The notes under the pieces: model-generated
Seen by the model: the letters and a program-made list of their open reading frames with translations, nothing else
Told to the model about the DNA's origin: nothing
Databases searched by the model: none
Shown here: positions 23,101 through 29,728 of the stretch, one piece after another
How the letters are laid out: every line of letters starts with the position of its first letter
Numbering within the stretch: position 1 is the first letter of the stretch
Origin: a virus
Strand: one strand, 5' to 3'
Length of the DNA stretch: 34,434 nucleotides
IMG/VR virus record: IMGVR_UViG_3300000117_006049
Span: 1 to 34,434 of that record
Translations under genes and position numbers: made by a program

Positions 23101-25924
23101 ATTAAGAACAGACATAGTACCTCCACCAGAGTCTTTATCTTTAAGAATAAGCCATAAAAATCAAGAAGGAGGAGATTTCAAATCTCATAGACAACGAGCT
23201 AATCTTTTAGTAAGTTGGCAGCCTCCATTACAAATAAAACTTAGCACTACAGCCACAGTAAATGGAAACGTTTCAAATAGTACTTCTGTAACTTTATCAG
23301 CAGCAAATAGTGCAATAAAAGTAGGTATGAGAGTAAGAGCTTCTACAATAGGAGATTTAGTTACTGTTTCTGCTATAGATGGTACTGCTTTGACTTTAAG
23401 TAGTGCTAAAAGTTTTAGTAATGGAGCAACTCTAAGTTTTAAACATGAAATACCAGAACCAAGTATAGCAGGCTATGAAGTAATAATTCATGGGCCAACT
23501 CCTTTTATCAACGGACGACCTCGTCTAAATGATTCATCAATTATTAGATTACCTTCGTCAGAAACTTCTGTAGTCTTAGAGAATATAGATGTAGGCACTC
23601 ATTTTATACATGTAAGAGCAGTAAATAATATTTCTAACTTTTCTAAATATGTTACAAAAAGAATTACTTTTAGACTTCAAAAACATATACAAGCATCAGA
23701 AGCTGCTAAAATTGATGGAATAGATAAAGGAGGCGTATTAGATGTTTCACTTGCTATTAATGGTAGTGGAGTTGTTACTTTATCAAATAGTACTTACAGT
23801 TTTACACATACTAATGGAATAGTACATAAAAATACTTCTACTAATACTTCTACTTATCAACAAGCTTTTAATGGTATGGGAGCAAGCGCAGAAGCTTATT
23901 TAGTTTTTGATGCCAGTGAAAGTGATACAGGAGACAGGTTCAAAGCTTTAGAAGTTCACGAAGATAGCACAGCTACTGATATTTCAGGCGCTAAGTTAAA
24001 TATTGATTATTGGAAAGAAGTTGGAGCATCAAACAATGGTCTTACAACAAAGTCAGGAACAGTAACTATAAGTGATTCAAACAATACAGTAACAGGTTCT
24101 AGCACTGCATTTACAACTGAGTTTGAAGAAGGAGATTTAATAGTAGTAGGGTCAGGAAGTACTGCTTTTTATTCAAAAATAGCTTTTATAGAATCAGACA
24201 CAGTATTAGAGCTAGAAGAAGTACCTACTAGAGAATTTAGTGGAGCAAGCATTTCTAAACCTACTTTTAGTCCTGATTTTACTCAAGACCAAATATTAGC
24301 AAAAATAACTACAAACTCATCAACAGTTTATACTATAAATGAACTATACGCTATAACAGCAGGAACTCAAGGAGCAGATGGGCAGCCAGGACAATCAAAT
24401 GCTATTGTATATGCATATCAAAGGTCTGCAACTGCACTAAGTAGTAATCCAGGTGCTGTAACTGTTTCTTTAACAGGAACAACTTCAGGAACAATAACAA
24501 CAGGAAGTTTAGCAAATGGTTGGTCAAAAACAATACCTTCAGGTACAAATCCACTATATATTTGTGCAGCAACAGCTGCAGGCACTGGTTCAACAGATAC
24601 CATTGCAGCAAATGAATGGTCAAGTCCAGTTATACTTGCAGAAAGTGGGGAAGACGGTGCTGCTGGCATAAATTCTGCGACAGTATTTTTATATCAAAAT
24701 AATAACACAGGAAATGCTCCTTCTAATTTACCTTCTGGTAATGTTACATATACATTTGCTGATGGTTCTATAGGAAGTTTTGGCACTAGTGCCAATGGTT
24801 GGACTATAGCTAATCCAGGTGTTACTAATTCAAATAACTACTTATGGGTAACACAAGCTACTGCGGCTGCAAATACTGCAACTGATGTTATAGCAGATTC
24901 AGAATGGGCAGCAATTAAGTTATTAGCACAAAAAGGAGATGACGGAGCAACAGGACCTCGTACAACAACATTTAGATTAAATCATACAGCATCAGCAAGC
25001 AGTCCTCCAACAGCTCCTACATCAAGTAATACAAATTCTTTTAATTTTAGCAATGGTACTCTAGGTACTATATTAAGTGGTTGGTCACATTCGACTCCAA
25101 CTTATGCAAGTGGAAACTCAAACAAGTACTGGTACGTAGATGTAACAGTAGTTGAAGCTACCTTTGGAGGTAGTCAGACTATATCTTTTGGAAGTACAAC
25201 ACAAGCAATCGGGTTTAGTGGACTTGTAACATTTAGTAGTGCTAATACTATATCAGACGGTACTAATACAAAAACTCCTATACAAGCAGGAGATGTAAAT
25301 GCAAATGTTACTTCAATAGATGGAGATGTAATACAAACAGGAACAATTAAAGCAGATAGATTAGCACTATCAGGAAATGGAGCTATAACAATAGGAAGCT
25401 TTACAAATGATTCAGGTTTTACAGATGATACTGTAGCAAACCAAAAAACAACAGCAGCCGCAGCAGCTACAGCAGCTAACAATGCAAATAAAACAAATGG
25501 TAGTGTTGGAGGTTTATCACTTACTGCTACTAAAATGCACTTAGGAACAGGTACATTTAATAATTCAAATACTGCATTTTACGTAGACAACAGCAGTAAT
25601 TTTTCTTTAGGAGATAAACTTTCATGGAATGGAACTAACTTAAGTATTAATGGTGGAGGTACTTTCTCAGGCGCTTTGAGTGCCGCAACAGGTACTTTCT
25701 CAGGCAGTTTAGTAGTTGGAGGAACTTCAACAACTGCTTCTACTATTGTAAGTGGAGCAGCTTCAGGAGCAACAGCAAACCAAGATTCTACTTCAACAAT
25801 AAGAAGTGTTGGAGCAGCAACATCAGGTACTATAGCAGCATGGACTATATCAGCAACTAAAATATCTAATTCAAAAATAGAAATAGATAATACAGAAGAA
25901 AGAATATTAATTAAGGATTCATAA
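20153..25924 (+). CDS. Central tail tip / host-specificity protein (lambda gpJ-like)
   Basis: This 1923-residue protein forms the central tail tip that meets the host receptor. The N-terminal 900 residues carry the gpJ core (V-V-D-A-I-S-E-G-P-I-Y-G-L-V-D-G at about 36-51; W-I-L-L-D-I-L-T-N-D-R-Y-G-L-G near 575). A fibronectin III-like part follows near residues 1000-1180. Three similar beta units of about 93 residues lie at about 1404-1690, each preceded by a collagen-like G-x-D-G-x-x-G hinge. The last 200 residues have short repeats (G-T-F-S-G-A-L-S, G-T-F-S-G-S-L-V) as in side-fibre shafts. Lambda gpJ has 1132 residues, so the C-terminal half is an added adhesive region. Confidence 0.92.
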   Translation: MPGPGGIGSMEGGPNSNTYNTYDKTTSTEKQSAVVVDAISEGPIYGLVDGASSVLVNGVPLIDKDTSKSYGATTSNATSYTASNRTVSDSTLFLNKATNDGTFTIQIAGARKAGTGIASTTAGRTLITTSSNFFAFEDKTNLSLPQTVKIIGAGPEGSDYYGVITQVINATSVQVRPAPSTTTSSKNISIDLVANIASISGNTAILEGSGTLGINASSVNAQISSPSFQTGVKAPVWNYDDCGFAFRSGTRDQPYLSLPGNVGTNSITANISQTLNSTDFSNITHNGSAVFTSGYAASGGWTKISEPDAARLVFSSDAMGVAEAGEVDAIKVSIKFPSGLIAVKPGDGHEEKSFAEFQILFEYSVTGNFDDTVTIVKAGHSDAQLQSRSALPGRSADSFGGKAGTHTTTGTIKKQTKTPFVQTFSFDVSQHHPFNKYRIKIAKVTPTNGFNERRYWYNSTQVQAIQNIITDKLSYPYTAYGAVVIGAKEFSTPPRRSYEIRGLQVKVPTNYFARHELLEGANASYTRKVANNITVTNESSYQDWDGNFRGDIKTFTNPTHSNYAPVWTDNPVWILLDILTNDRYGLGKFVDPDDNFQYIDKFQLFQLAKYCDELVPDGKGGLEPRFTANLYLSKLEEAQKVIKDLLLIFRGLLIWFDGKLSPSVNAYKSPIYTFTKGNIVGGDFNYQSSSTRFRSNQIRVTWNNPEDMFKQEVEIVEDTQNILETGKIISKDVSAVGCTSRGQAHRYGKWHILTEKMEKEVVTFSTGLNGSVLRPGDVIEVQDSDLSSVQNSGRVSSTGTRSTTVVALDREITISAGKSYILNLIYPTGGAYLSQDKATINSVAYTLGDLVLLDESGASIDTLEKASNVKDDSGDLVQLYWSEEVRVESKVVGAYNNTSKQITVSSAFSAVPNAEVIWSLTSHITATGQEEEDISPKEYIVVSTEEKEKNIVSIAAVEYSNKKFELIDRGYVTEIVPEDLKPPLRTDIVPPPESLSLRISHKNQEGGDFKSHRQRANLLVSWQPPLQIKLSTTATVNGNVSNSTSVTLSAANSAIKVGMRVRASTIGDLVTVSAIDGTALTLSSAKSFSNGATLSFKHEIPEPSIAGYEVIIHGPTPFINGRPRLNDSSIIRLPSSETSVVLENIDVGTHFIHVRAVNNISNFSKYVTKRITFRLQKHIQASEAAKIDGIDKGGVLDVSLAINGSGVVTLSNSTYSFTHTNGIVHKNTSTNTSTYQQAFNGMGASAEAYLVFDASESDTGDRFKALEVHEDSTATDISGAKLNIDYWKEVGASNNGLTTKSGTVTISDSNNTVTGSSTAFTTEFEEGDLIVVGSGSTAFYSKIAFIESDTVLELEEVPTREFSGASISKPTFSPDFTQDQILAKITTNSSTVYTINELYAITAGTQGADGQPGQSNAIVYAYQRSATALSSNPGAVTVSLTGTTSGTITTGSLANGWSKTIPSGTNPLYICAATAAGTGSTDTIAANEWSSPVILAESGEDGAAGINSATVFLYQNNNTGNAPSNLPSGNVTYTFADGSIGSFGTSANGWTIANPGVTNSNNYLWVTQATAAANTATDVIADSEWAAIKLLAQKGDDGATGPRTTTFRLNHTASASSPPTAPTSSNTNSFNFSNGTLGTILSGWSHSTPTYASGNSNKYWYVDVTVVEATFGGSQTISFGSTTQAIGFSGLVTFSSANTISDGTNTKTPIQAGDVNANVTSIDGDVIQTGTIKADRLALSGNGAITIGSFTNDSGFTDDTVANQKTTAAAAATAANNANKTNGSVGGLSLTATKMHLGTGTFNNSNTAFYVDNSSNFSLGDKLSWNGTNLSINGGGTFSGALSAATGTFSGSLVVGGTSTTASTIVSGAASGATANQDSTSTIRSVGAATSGTIAAWTISATKISNSKIEIDNTEERILIKDS
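24367..25210 (+). repeat. Three tandem beta-domain repeats in the J-like protein
   Basis: Units start near 24370, 24649 and 24931, each with a collagen-like G-A-D-G-Q-P-G, G-E-D-G-A-A-G or G-D-D-G-A-T-G hinge, then an aromatic strand, and a closing G-W segment (A-N-G-W-S, A-N-G-W-T, S-G-W-S). The repeats are about 93 residues apart and diverged at DNA level, so they are old duplications. Confidence 0.7.
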
Positions 25925-26835
25925 TGGCAAATAGAGTAATAATAGGAAAAAGAGGCAGCGACTATGGAGTGTTTGTATCTAAAGAAGGTGAAAATGTATT
26001 AACTTGTGCAGATAAACAACTTCTTTTTGACTCTAGAAAAAATAGAACAGGACAAATATACGCAGGAGCAAATAATTTAAGTTTTGTGTCAAGCTCTAAT
26101 GACCAAGAAGCTGTTGTAAGAGGAACAGCAAATTTATTTTTTTCTACTGGAGGAAACCTTACAGGTAAAAAAATAATTATAGATGGAACAACAGTAACTC
26201 TCAGTACAGCAACAACCTTTTTTGGGTCGACTTTTACTACTGCAGATAACATAAACACAGATATTAATGCTGCAAGTATATCAGGAGTAACAGCTTTTAG
26301 AAGCACTCTTTCTAGTACTGACCATAGGGTGGGGCTTAGAAAAACAACAGATGATATGGTAATAAGTTATCCTACTACTAACTCACTAGAGACAGCAATA
26401 GGTATAAGTGCAGGAACTTATGATTATCCAGAATTATCTTCTGCTGGAACCAATTATTTAACAGCTTCAGGAACAGTAAAACCAGGTTTAGGATATGTAC
26501 CTTTAATAACTTTAGTTGAAACAAATAGTGGAGGTTTTTCATTTGAAGATGATGGAGACGAAGAGTTTGTTGAGTCTGTAAGTAGAATTAGCTTATGGAA
26601 AACTACTGCTACTCATATGTTTCCTGCTGCAGCCGATGCAGATTTGCCCGGCGTAAATAATTATGGCGGAAGCTTTGATGCAGTACTAACACACGGTACT
26701 GATGTAGGCCCTCCTGTTAATATAGGTAGAGACTACTATTCAGACGATGAAGGAATGGAAATGACAAATGCAAGTTTTTTTGTATTAAGAATACCTTGTG
26801 GGTATGGGTATATGAATTCAACTTATTTCGGATAA
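25924..26835 (+). CDS. Tail fibre-type protein, paralogue 1
   Basis: This 303-residue protein starts M-A-N-R-V-I-I-G-K-R-G-S-D-Y-G-V-F-V-S and shares this N-terminal module of about 45 residues with the genes at 26839 and 27324. The rest is beta-rich, with G-L-G-Y-V-P-L-I-T-L-V, a motif common in phage fibre ends, and a C-terminal G-Y-G-Y-M-N-S. The N-terminus probably anchors the protein to the tail while the rest varies. It follows the J gene with a TAATG overlap. The shared module suggests recent copying of a fibre gene; the exact role is unknown. Confidence 0.72.
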   Translation: MANRVIIGKRGSDYGVFVSKEGENVLTCADKQLLFDSRKNRTGQIYAGANNLSFVSSSNDQEAVVRGTANLFFSTGGNLTGKKIIIDGTTVTLSTATTFFGSTFTTADNINTDINAASISGVTAFRSTLSSTDHRVGLRKTTDDMVISYPTTNSLETAIGISAGTYDYPELSSAGTNYLTASGTVKPGLGYVPLITLVETNSGGFSFEDDGDEEFVESVSRISLWKTTATHMFPAAADADLPGVNNYGGSFDAVLTHGTDVGPPVNIGRDYYSDDEGMEMTNASFFVLRIPCGYGYMNSTYFG

Positions 26836-26838
26836 ATT

Positions 26839-27324
26839 ATGGCAACAAATAGAGTAATAGTAGGTAAAAATGTAAATTCAAATCATGGGCACAGTACTTC
26901 TAGTCCTGGTTATGGTATTTATGTTTCTAGACCAGGAAAAAATGTTTTATCTTGTACAGCAGACGAACTAACTTTAAATACAGACAATGGGCAAGGAACT
27001 AATATAGGAAGAATTATAGGATTATTACAAGCACCTGCAATACCTCAACAAGGTGGAGGAACAGCAACTACAGTAAGTACAGCTGTCAACGCTAATACTA
27101 GTACTACTATTTCTGTGTCAAATATTAGTTTTGGCTTAGGACTGGGCTTTTTTAGTTTTGGAGGTTTTGCTCCTACTACATCAACTACTAGTACTACTAC
27201 TTCTGCTCTTTCTTTTACAGAAAGTACTTCAGCTTCTACTATAACTATAGAAAATAGAACTTCTGCGCAAATAACAGCAAGAACATTTATTATGCCTAGA
27301 TATTCAAGTTTGGCCTTTTTCTAA
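26839..27324 (+). CDS. Tail fibre-type protein, paralogue 2
   Basis: This 161-residue protein begins M-A-T-N-R-V-I-V-G-K and has Y-G-I-Y-V-S-R-P-G-K-N-V-L-S-C, matching its neighbours but with an insertion after the G-K (N-V-N-S-N-H-G-H-S-T-S-S). The middle is a low-complexity run of Thr, Ser and Gly/Phe, then T-I-T-I-E-N-R-T-S-A. It is shorter than paralogue 1 and lacks the G-Y-V-P unit, so it could be a cut-down fibre or an adaptor. It lies three bases after paralogue 1 and overlaps paralogue 3 by one base. Confidence 0.7.
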   Translation: MATNRVIVGKNVNSNHGHSTSSPGYGIYVSRPGKNVLSCTADELTLNTDNGQGTNIGRIIGLLQAPAIPQQGGGTATTVSTAVNANTSTTISVSNISFGLGLGFFSFGGFAPTTSTTSTTTSALSFTESTSASTITIENRTSAQITARTFIMPRYSSLAFF

Positions 27325-27950
27325 TGGCAAATAGAGTATTAGTAGGTAAAAGAGGAAGTGACTATGGATTATTTGTATCTACAAGTGGACAAGACGTTAC
27401 AACTTCTAGTAATGCTTTAGGGTTTGATTCTAGAGCTTCTGAAACTTTAATAGTACATAGTGTTTCAGAAGGCGTGTTAGTTCCACAAGTAACAAATACT
27501 TCAGGAACACAGTTAACTAGAACTAATACTTTTGTAAGTCCTAACGCAACGATTAGTCAGCATACAGCAACAATCACACATAATTTAGGATATGTACCAG
27601 CGTATGCAATTAGATGGAGTACTCATGATGATATGGATTCTAATGGAAAAGCAACTGTAACTTATCCTCCTTTTAGTTATTATGGAGAAGAACCACAAAG
27701 AACAGAAGAAGATGTATTTGACGAAGGAGACGAAATTACTTATCCTGGTACTTTCGCACAATCTGGGTTATCAATAACAGGAACAACAACAAACACAATA
27801 ACAATAAAAAATACAGCAGCAAGACAGGCAGAAAATTCAAACGGAATTAAAGTAGATAATACAGACACTCAAGTAAGAAATGAAGCTTTTTATTATTGGA
27901 GCTGCATAATTTTTACAGCAGAAAATTTTTTAAACGGAGACAGTTTATGA
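27324..27950 (+). CDS. Tail fibre-type protein, paralogue 3
   Basis: This 208-residue protein begins M-A-N-R-V-L-V-G-K-R-G-S-D-Y-G-L-F-V-S, very close to paralogue 1; the first 57 bases differ at only about seven positions. A fibre-tip-like unit follows: A-T-I-T-H-N-L-G-Y-V-P-A-Y-A-I-R-W-S. The sequence then ends in F-Y-Y-W-S-C-I-I-F-T-A. The H-N-L-G-Y-V-P motif is frequent in phage receptor-binding ends. Its stop overlaps the next start (ATGA). Confidence 0.72.
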   Translation: MANRVLVGKRGSDYGLFVSTSGQDVTTSSNALGFDSRASETLIVHSVSEGVLVPQVTNTSGTQLTRTNTFVSPNATISQHTATITHNLGYVPAYAIRWSTHDDMDSNGKATVTYPPFSYYGEEPQRTEEDVFDEGDEITYPGTFAQSGLSITGTTTNTITIKNTAARQAENSNGIKVDNTDTQVRNEAFYYWSCIIFTAENFLNGDSL

Positions 27951-28366
27951 TATACAATATATTTTACAAAAGTGATAAAGACATAGCTTGGTCTACAACA
28001 GCAGAGGTCACTGATGCAATTAAAACAGCACAAGCAGAACTAGGACTTTCACATGTAGCACTTGATATAGCAAATCACCCAGACGAAAACTTTTATATGA
28101 ATAGCGATGCTACTGCTTTAGTAGAAAAATCAGTATTTAACTGTGTATTTTCTACTTTAACCCCTGCAATTGATGAAGTAGTAAATGTTACAGGATTACC
28201 TGCAGGTACAGAGGTATTCAGAAATGGAGAGTCTATGGGAACAATGTCAGATACTACATTAACATTAACTACTCAAGAGCCAGGAGAGTATGCAATAAAA
28301 TTTAAAAAAGCATACTACAAAACTCATAGCGCAGTAAAAGTAATAGTAAAGAGGTACGGAGAATGA
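27947..28366 (+). CDS. Unknown protein in the tail fibre region
   Basis: I place the start at ATG 27947, because it overlaps the previous stop as ATGA and has GGAG about eight bases upstream; an in-frame ATG at 27896 lies inside the neighbour and lacks a ribosome site. The 139-residue protein begins M-I-Y-N-I-F-Y-K-S-D-K-D-I-A-W, then has N-H-P-D-E-N-F-Y-M-N and ends with a small Ig-like or PEGA-like beta part (L-P-A-G-T-E-V-F-R-N-G, then E-P-G-E-Y-A-I-K-F). It could be a fibre chaperone or small tail component. The end overlaps the next gene by 4 bases. Confidence 0.68.
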   Translation: MIYNIFYKSDKDIAWSTTAEVTDAIKTAQAELGLSHVALDIANHPDENFYMNSDATALVEKSVFNCVFSTLTPAIDEVVNVTGLPAGTEVFRNGESMGTMSDTTLTLTTQEPGEYAIKFKKAYYKTHSAVKVIVKRYGE

Positions 28367-28545
28367 ATATAAATTTAACTAAAGGGGATAACACAGCAGC
28401 AAAAAGAGCTCAATATTATACCATAATCAGAGAGCAACTAGACTTATTATACCACGATATAGATAATGGTAAGTTTGGAGCAGACGCAAAAACAGGAACA
28501 TTCTATTTAGCTAGAAAAGCAGTAAAGGATAAATACCCTTCTTAA
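28363..28545 (+). CDS. Small protein resembling tail fibre assembly factors
   Basis: This 60-residue protein overlaps its neighbour by ATGA. It holds the pattern I-I-R-E-Q-L-D-L-L-Y-H-D-I-D-N-G-K-F, then F-Y-L-A-R-K-A-V-K-D-K-Y-P, which I recall from short proteins encoded beside phage fibre genes (XkdW-like or fibre chaperone ends). An assembly-factor role is inferred from this resemblance and the location. Promoter P3 begins just after it, so it ends the P2-driven operon. Confidence 0.68.
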   Translation: MNINLTKGDNTAAKRAQYYTIIREQLDLLYHDIDNGKFGADAKTGTFYLARKAVKDKYPS

Positions 28546-28577
28546 CAAATCTACCATACCCCTCTAGAAAATAATTC

Positions 28578-28607
28578 TTGACAGCAGGTTAATTTTTTTG
28601 TTATAAT
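28578..28607 (+). promoter_or_regulatory. Promoter P3 (sigma70-type)
   Basis: TTGACA at 28578-28583 and TATAAT at 28602-28607 are 18 bases apart, with the same flanks as P2 (TTCTTGACA and a T-run before TATAATT). It lies in a 91-base gap and should drive the fibre genes from 28637 onward. A ribosome site (CGGAGG) follows at 28616-28621. Confidence 0.85.
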
Positions 28608-28636
28608 TAGAGCATCGGAGGTTCAAAAAACAAACT

Positions 28637-28969
28637 ATGAGTGCAGGAAAATATGATATAAAAGTCGATCAGGGCAGTGATTTTTCGTTACAGCTAACTG
28701 TTCAAGAAAGCGGAAGTGCAAAAAGCTTAAGTGGTTTTAGTGTGCGTGGACAAGTGCGTCCTACAAAAGATTCTTCTACACTAACAGCTACTTTTACGAC
28801 GGCGATTACAAATACAAGTGGCGGTATATTTACAGCTAGTTTACCATTTGGTACAACAACAAATATGGCAGTCGGGCAATATTTTTATGACATAGAACTA
28901 TATACAGGTTCAACTGTACAAAGACTTATAGAAGGTCTTCTAACAGTTTCTCCTGAAGTAACAAGATGA
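28637..28969 (+). CDS. Small tail adaptor or baseplate-type protein
   Basis: This 110-residue beta-rich protein begins with D-I-K-V-D-Q-G-S-D-F-S-L-Q-L-T-V, then G-F-S-V-R-G-Q-V-R-P, G-I-F-T-A-S-L-P, and V-G-Q-Y-F-Y-D-I-E-L. This order is shared with BppU-type N-terminal modules and short virion proteins of many phages, which connect fibres to the tail tip. It is the first gene after promoter P3. Its stop overlaps the next start (ATGA). Confidence 0.75.
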   Translation: MSAGKYDIKVDQGSDFSLQLTVQESGSAKSLSGFSVRGQVRPTKDSSTLTATFTTAITNTSGGIFTASLPFGTTTNMAVGQYFYDIELYTGSTVQRLIEGLLTVSPEVTR

Positions 28970-29367
28970 GTTTAGGCAGAACATCTACAACAACTGTAAT
29001 TGCTAGAGTTACTAAAAACAATGTAACAGAAGTTGTAGAAAATAAACAGATAACTATAAATACAGAAAACATAGATACAACCTTAGCAGTAGAGCAATAT
29101 TTTATTTCAGCAACAGCAATAGCTACATCAAATGAAACTCATAATGTTCTTACAGAAACAAATGTTCAATCTGCTATTGAACAGTTAGAATCTAATTTTG
29201 GTAGAGGAGCAGCAGACCCTACAGTAGAAACTCAACCATTTTTAGATAGTGGAGATTTGTTTTACAATACTAACACAAATCAATTGAAAGTTTATAGAAG
29301 TGGGAGCTGGCAACCCGTACTTCAAGCAGAAGGTGACATGGATACCTTAGACGGGAGCACATTTTAA
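28966..29367 (+). CDS. Small fibre-associated protein ending in D-G-S-T-F
   Basis: This 133-residue protein has a beta-rich N-terminal part, then T-N-V-Q-S-A-I-E-Q-L-E, then D-L-F-Y-N-T-N-T-N-Q-L-K-V-Y-R-S-G-S-W, and ends G-D-M-D-T-L-D-G-S-T-F. The last two segments are shared with the next gene, so the two are paralogues. The F-Y-x-x-x-x-N-Q-L-K-V-Y-R unit is the small beta hairpin common in fibre shafts. It is a likely component or connector of the tail fibres. Confidence 0.75.
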   Translation: MSLGRTSTTTVIARVTKNNVTEVVENKQITINTENIDTTLAVEQYFISATAIATSNETHNVLTETNVQSAIEQLESNFGRGAADPTVETQPFLDSGDLFYNTNTNQLKVYRSGSWQPVLQAEGDMDTLDGSTF

Positions 29368-29709
29368 ATGGCAACAACAATTACAGTAGTAGAAGATATT
29401 ACTCAAGTAAGTGTTAGTGCAGTTAATCCTACAGCATCATTTACTGCTGCAGGACTAGCTTTTACTCCTCATAACACAATCACAGGAACTAACGTACAAG
29501 ATGCACTAGAGCAATTAGCAGACCAGTACTTTAGAAGTAATGACGTACCAAATTCAGGTACAACAAATTTAGCAGAAGGAGACTTCTTCTACGACTTAAA
29601 CGACAACCAATTAAAGGTTTACAGAGAAACATCTAATAATGTATTCCAGTTCGTACCCTTAGCACAAGCAACAGGCGACATGGACACAGTAGATGCGGGG
29701 AGTTTCTAA
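29368..29709 (+). CDS. Small fibre-associated protein ending in D-A-G-S-F
   Basis: This 113-residue protein starts at the base after the previous stop. It has T-N-V-Q-D-A-L-E-Q-L-A, then D-F-F-Y-D-L-N-D-N-Q-L-K-V-Y-R, and ends G-D-M-D-T-V-D-A-G-S-F, matching the neighbour at 28966 while its N-terminus (M-A-T-T-I-T) is like that of the 716-residue fibre. It probably arose by duplication and may form mixed complexes with the neighbour. Confidence 0.75.
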   Translation: MATTITVVEDITQVSVSAVNPTASFTAAGLAFTPHNTITGTNVQDALEQLADQYFRSNDVPNSGTTNLAEGDFFYDLNDNQLKVYRETSNNVFQFVPLAQATGDMDTVDAGSF

Positions 29710-29728
29710 CTCCATTTAGAGAAAAAAT

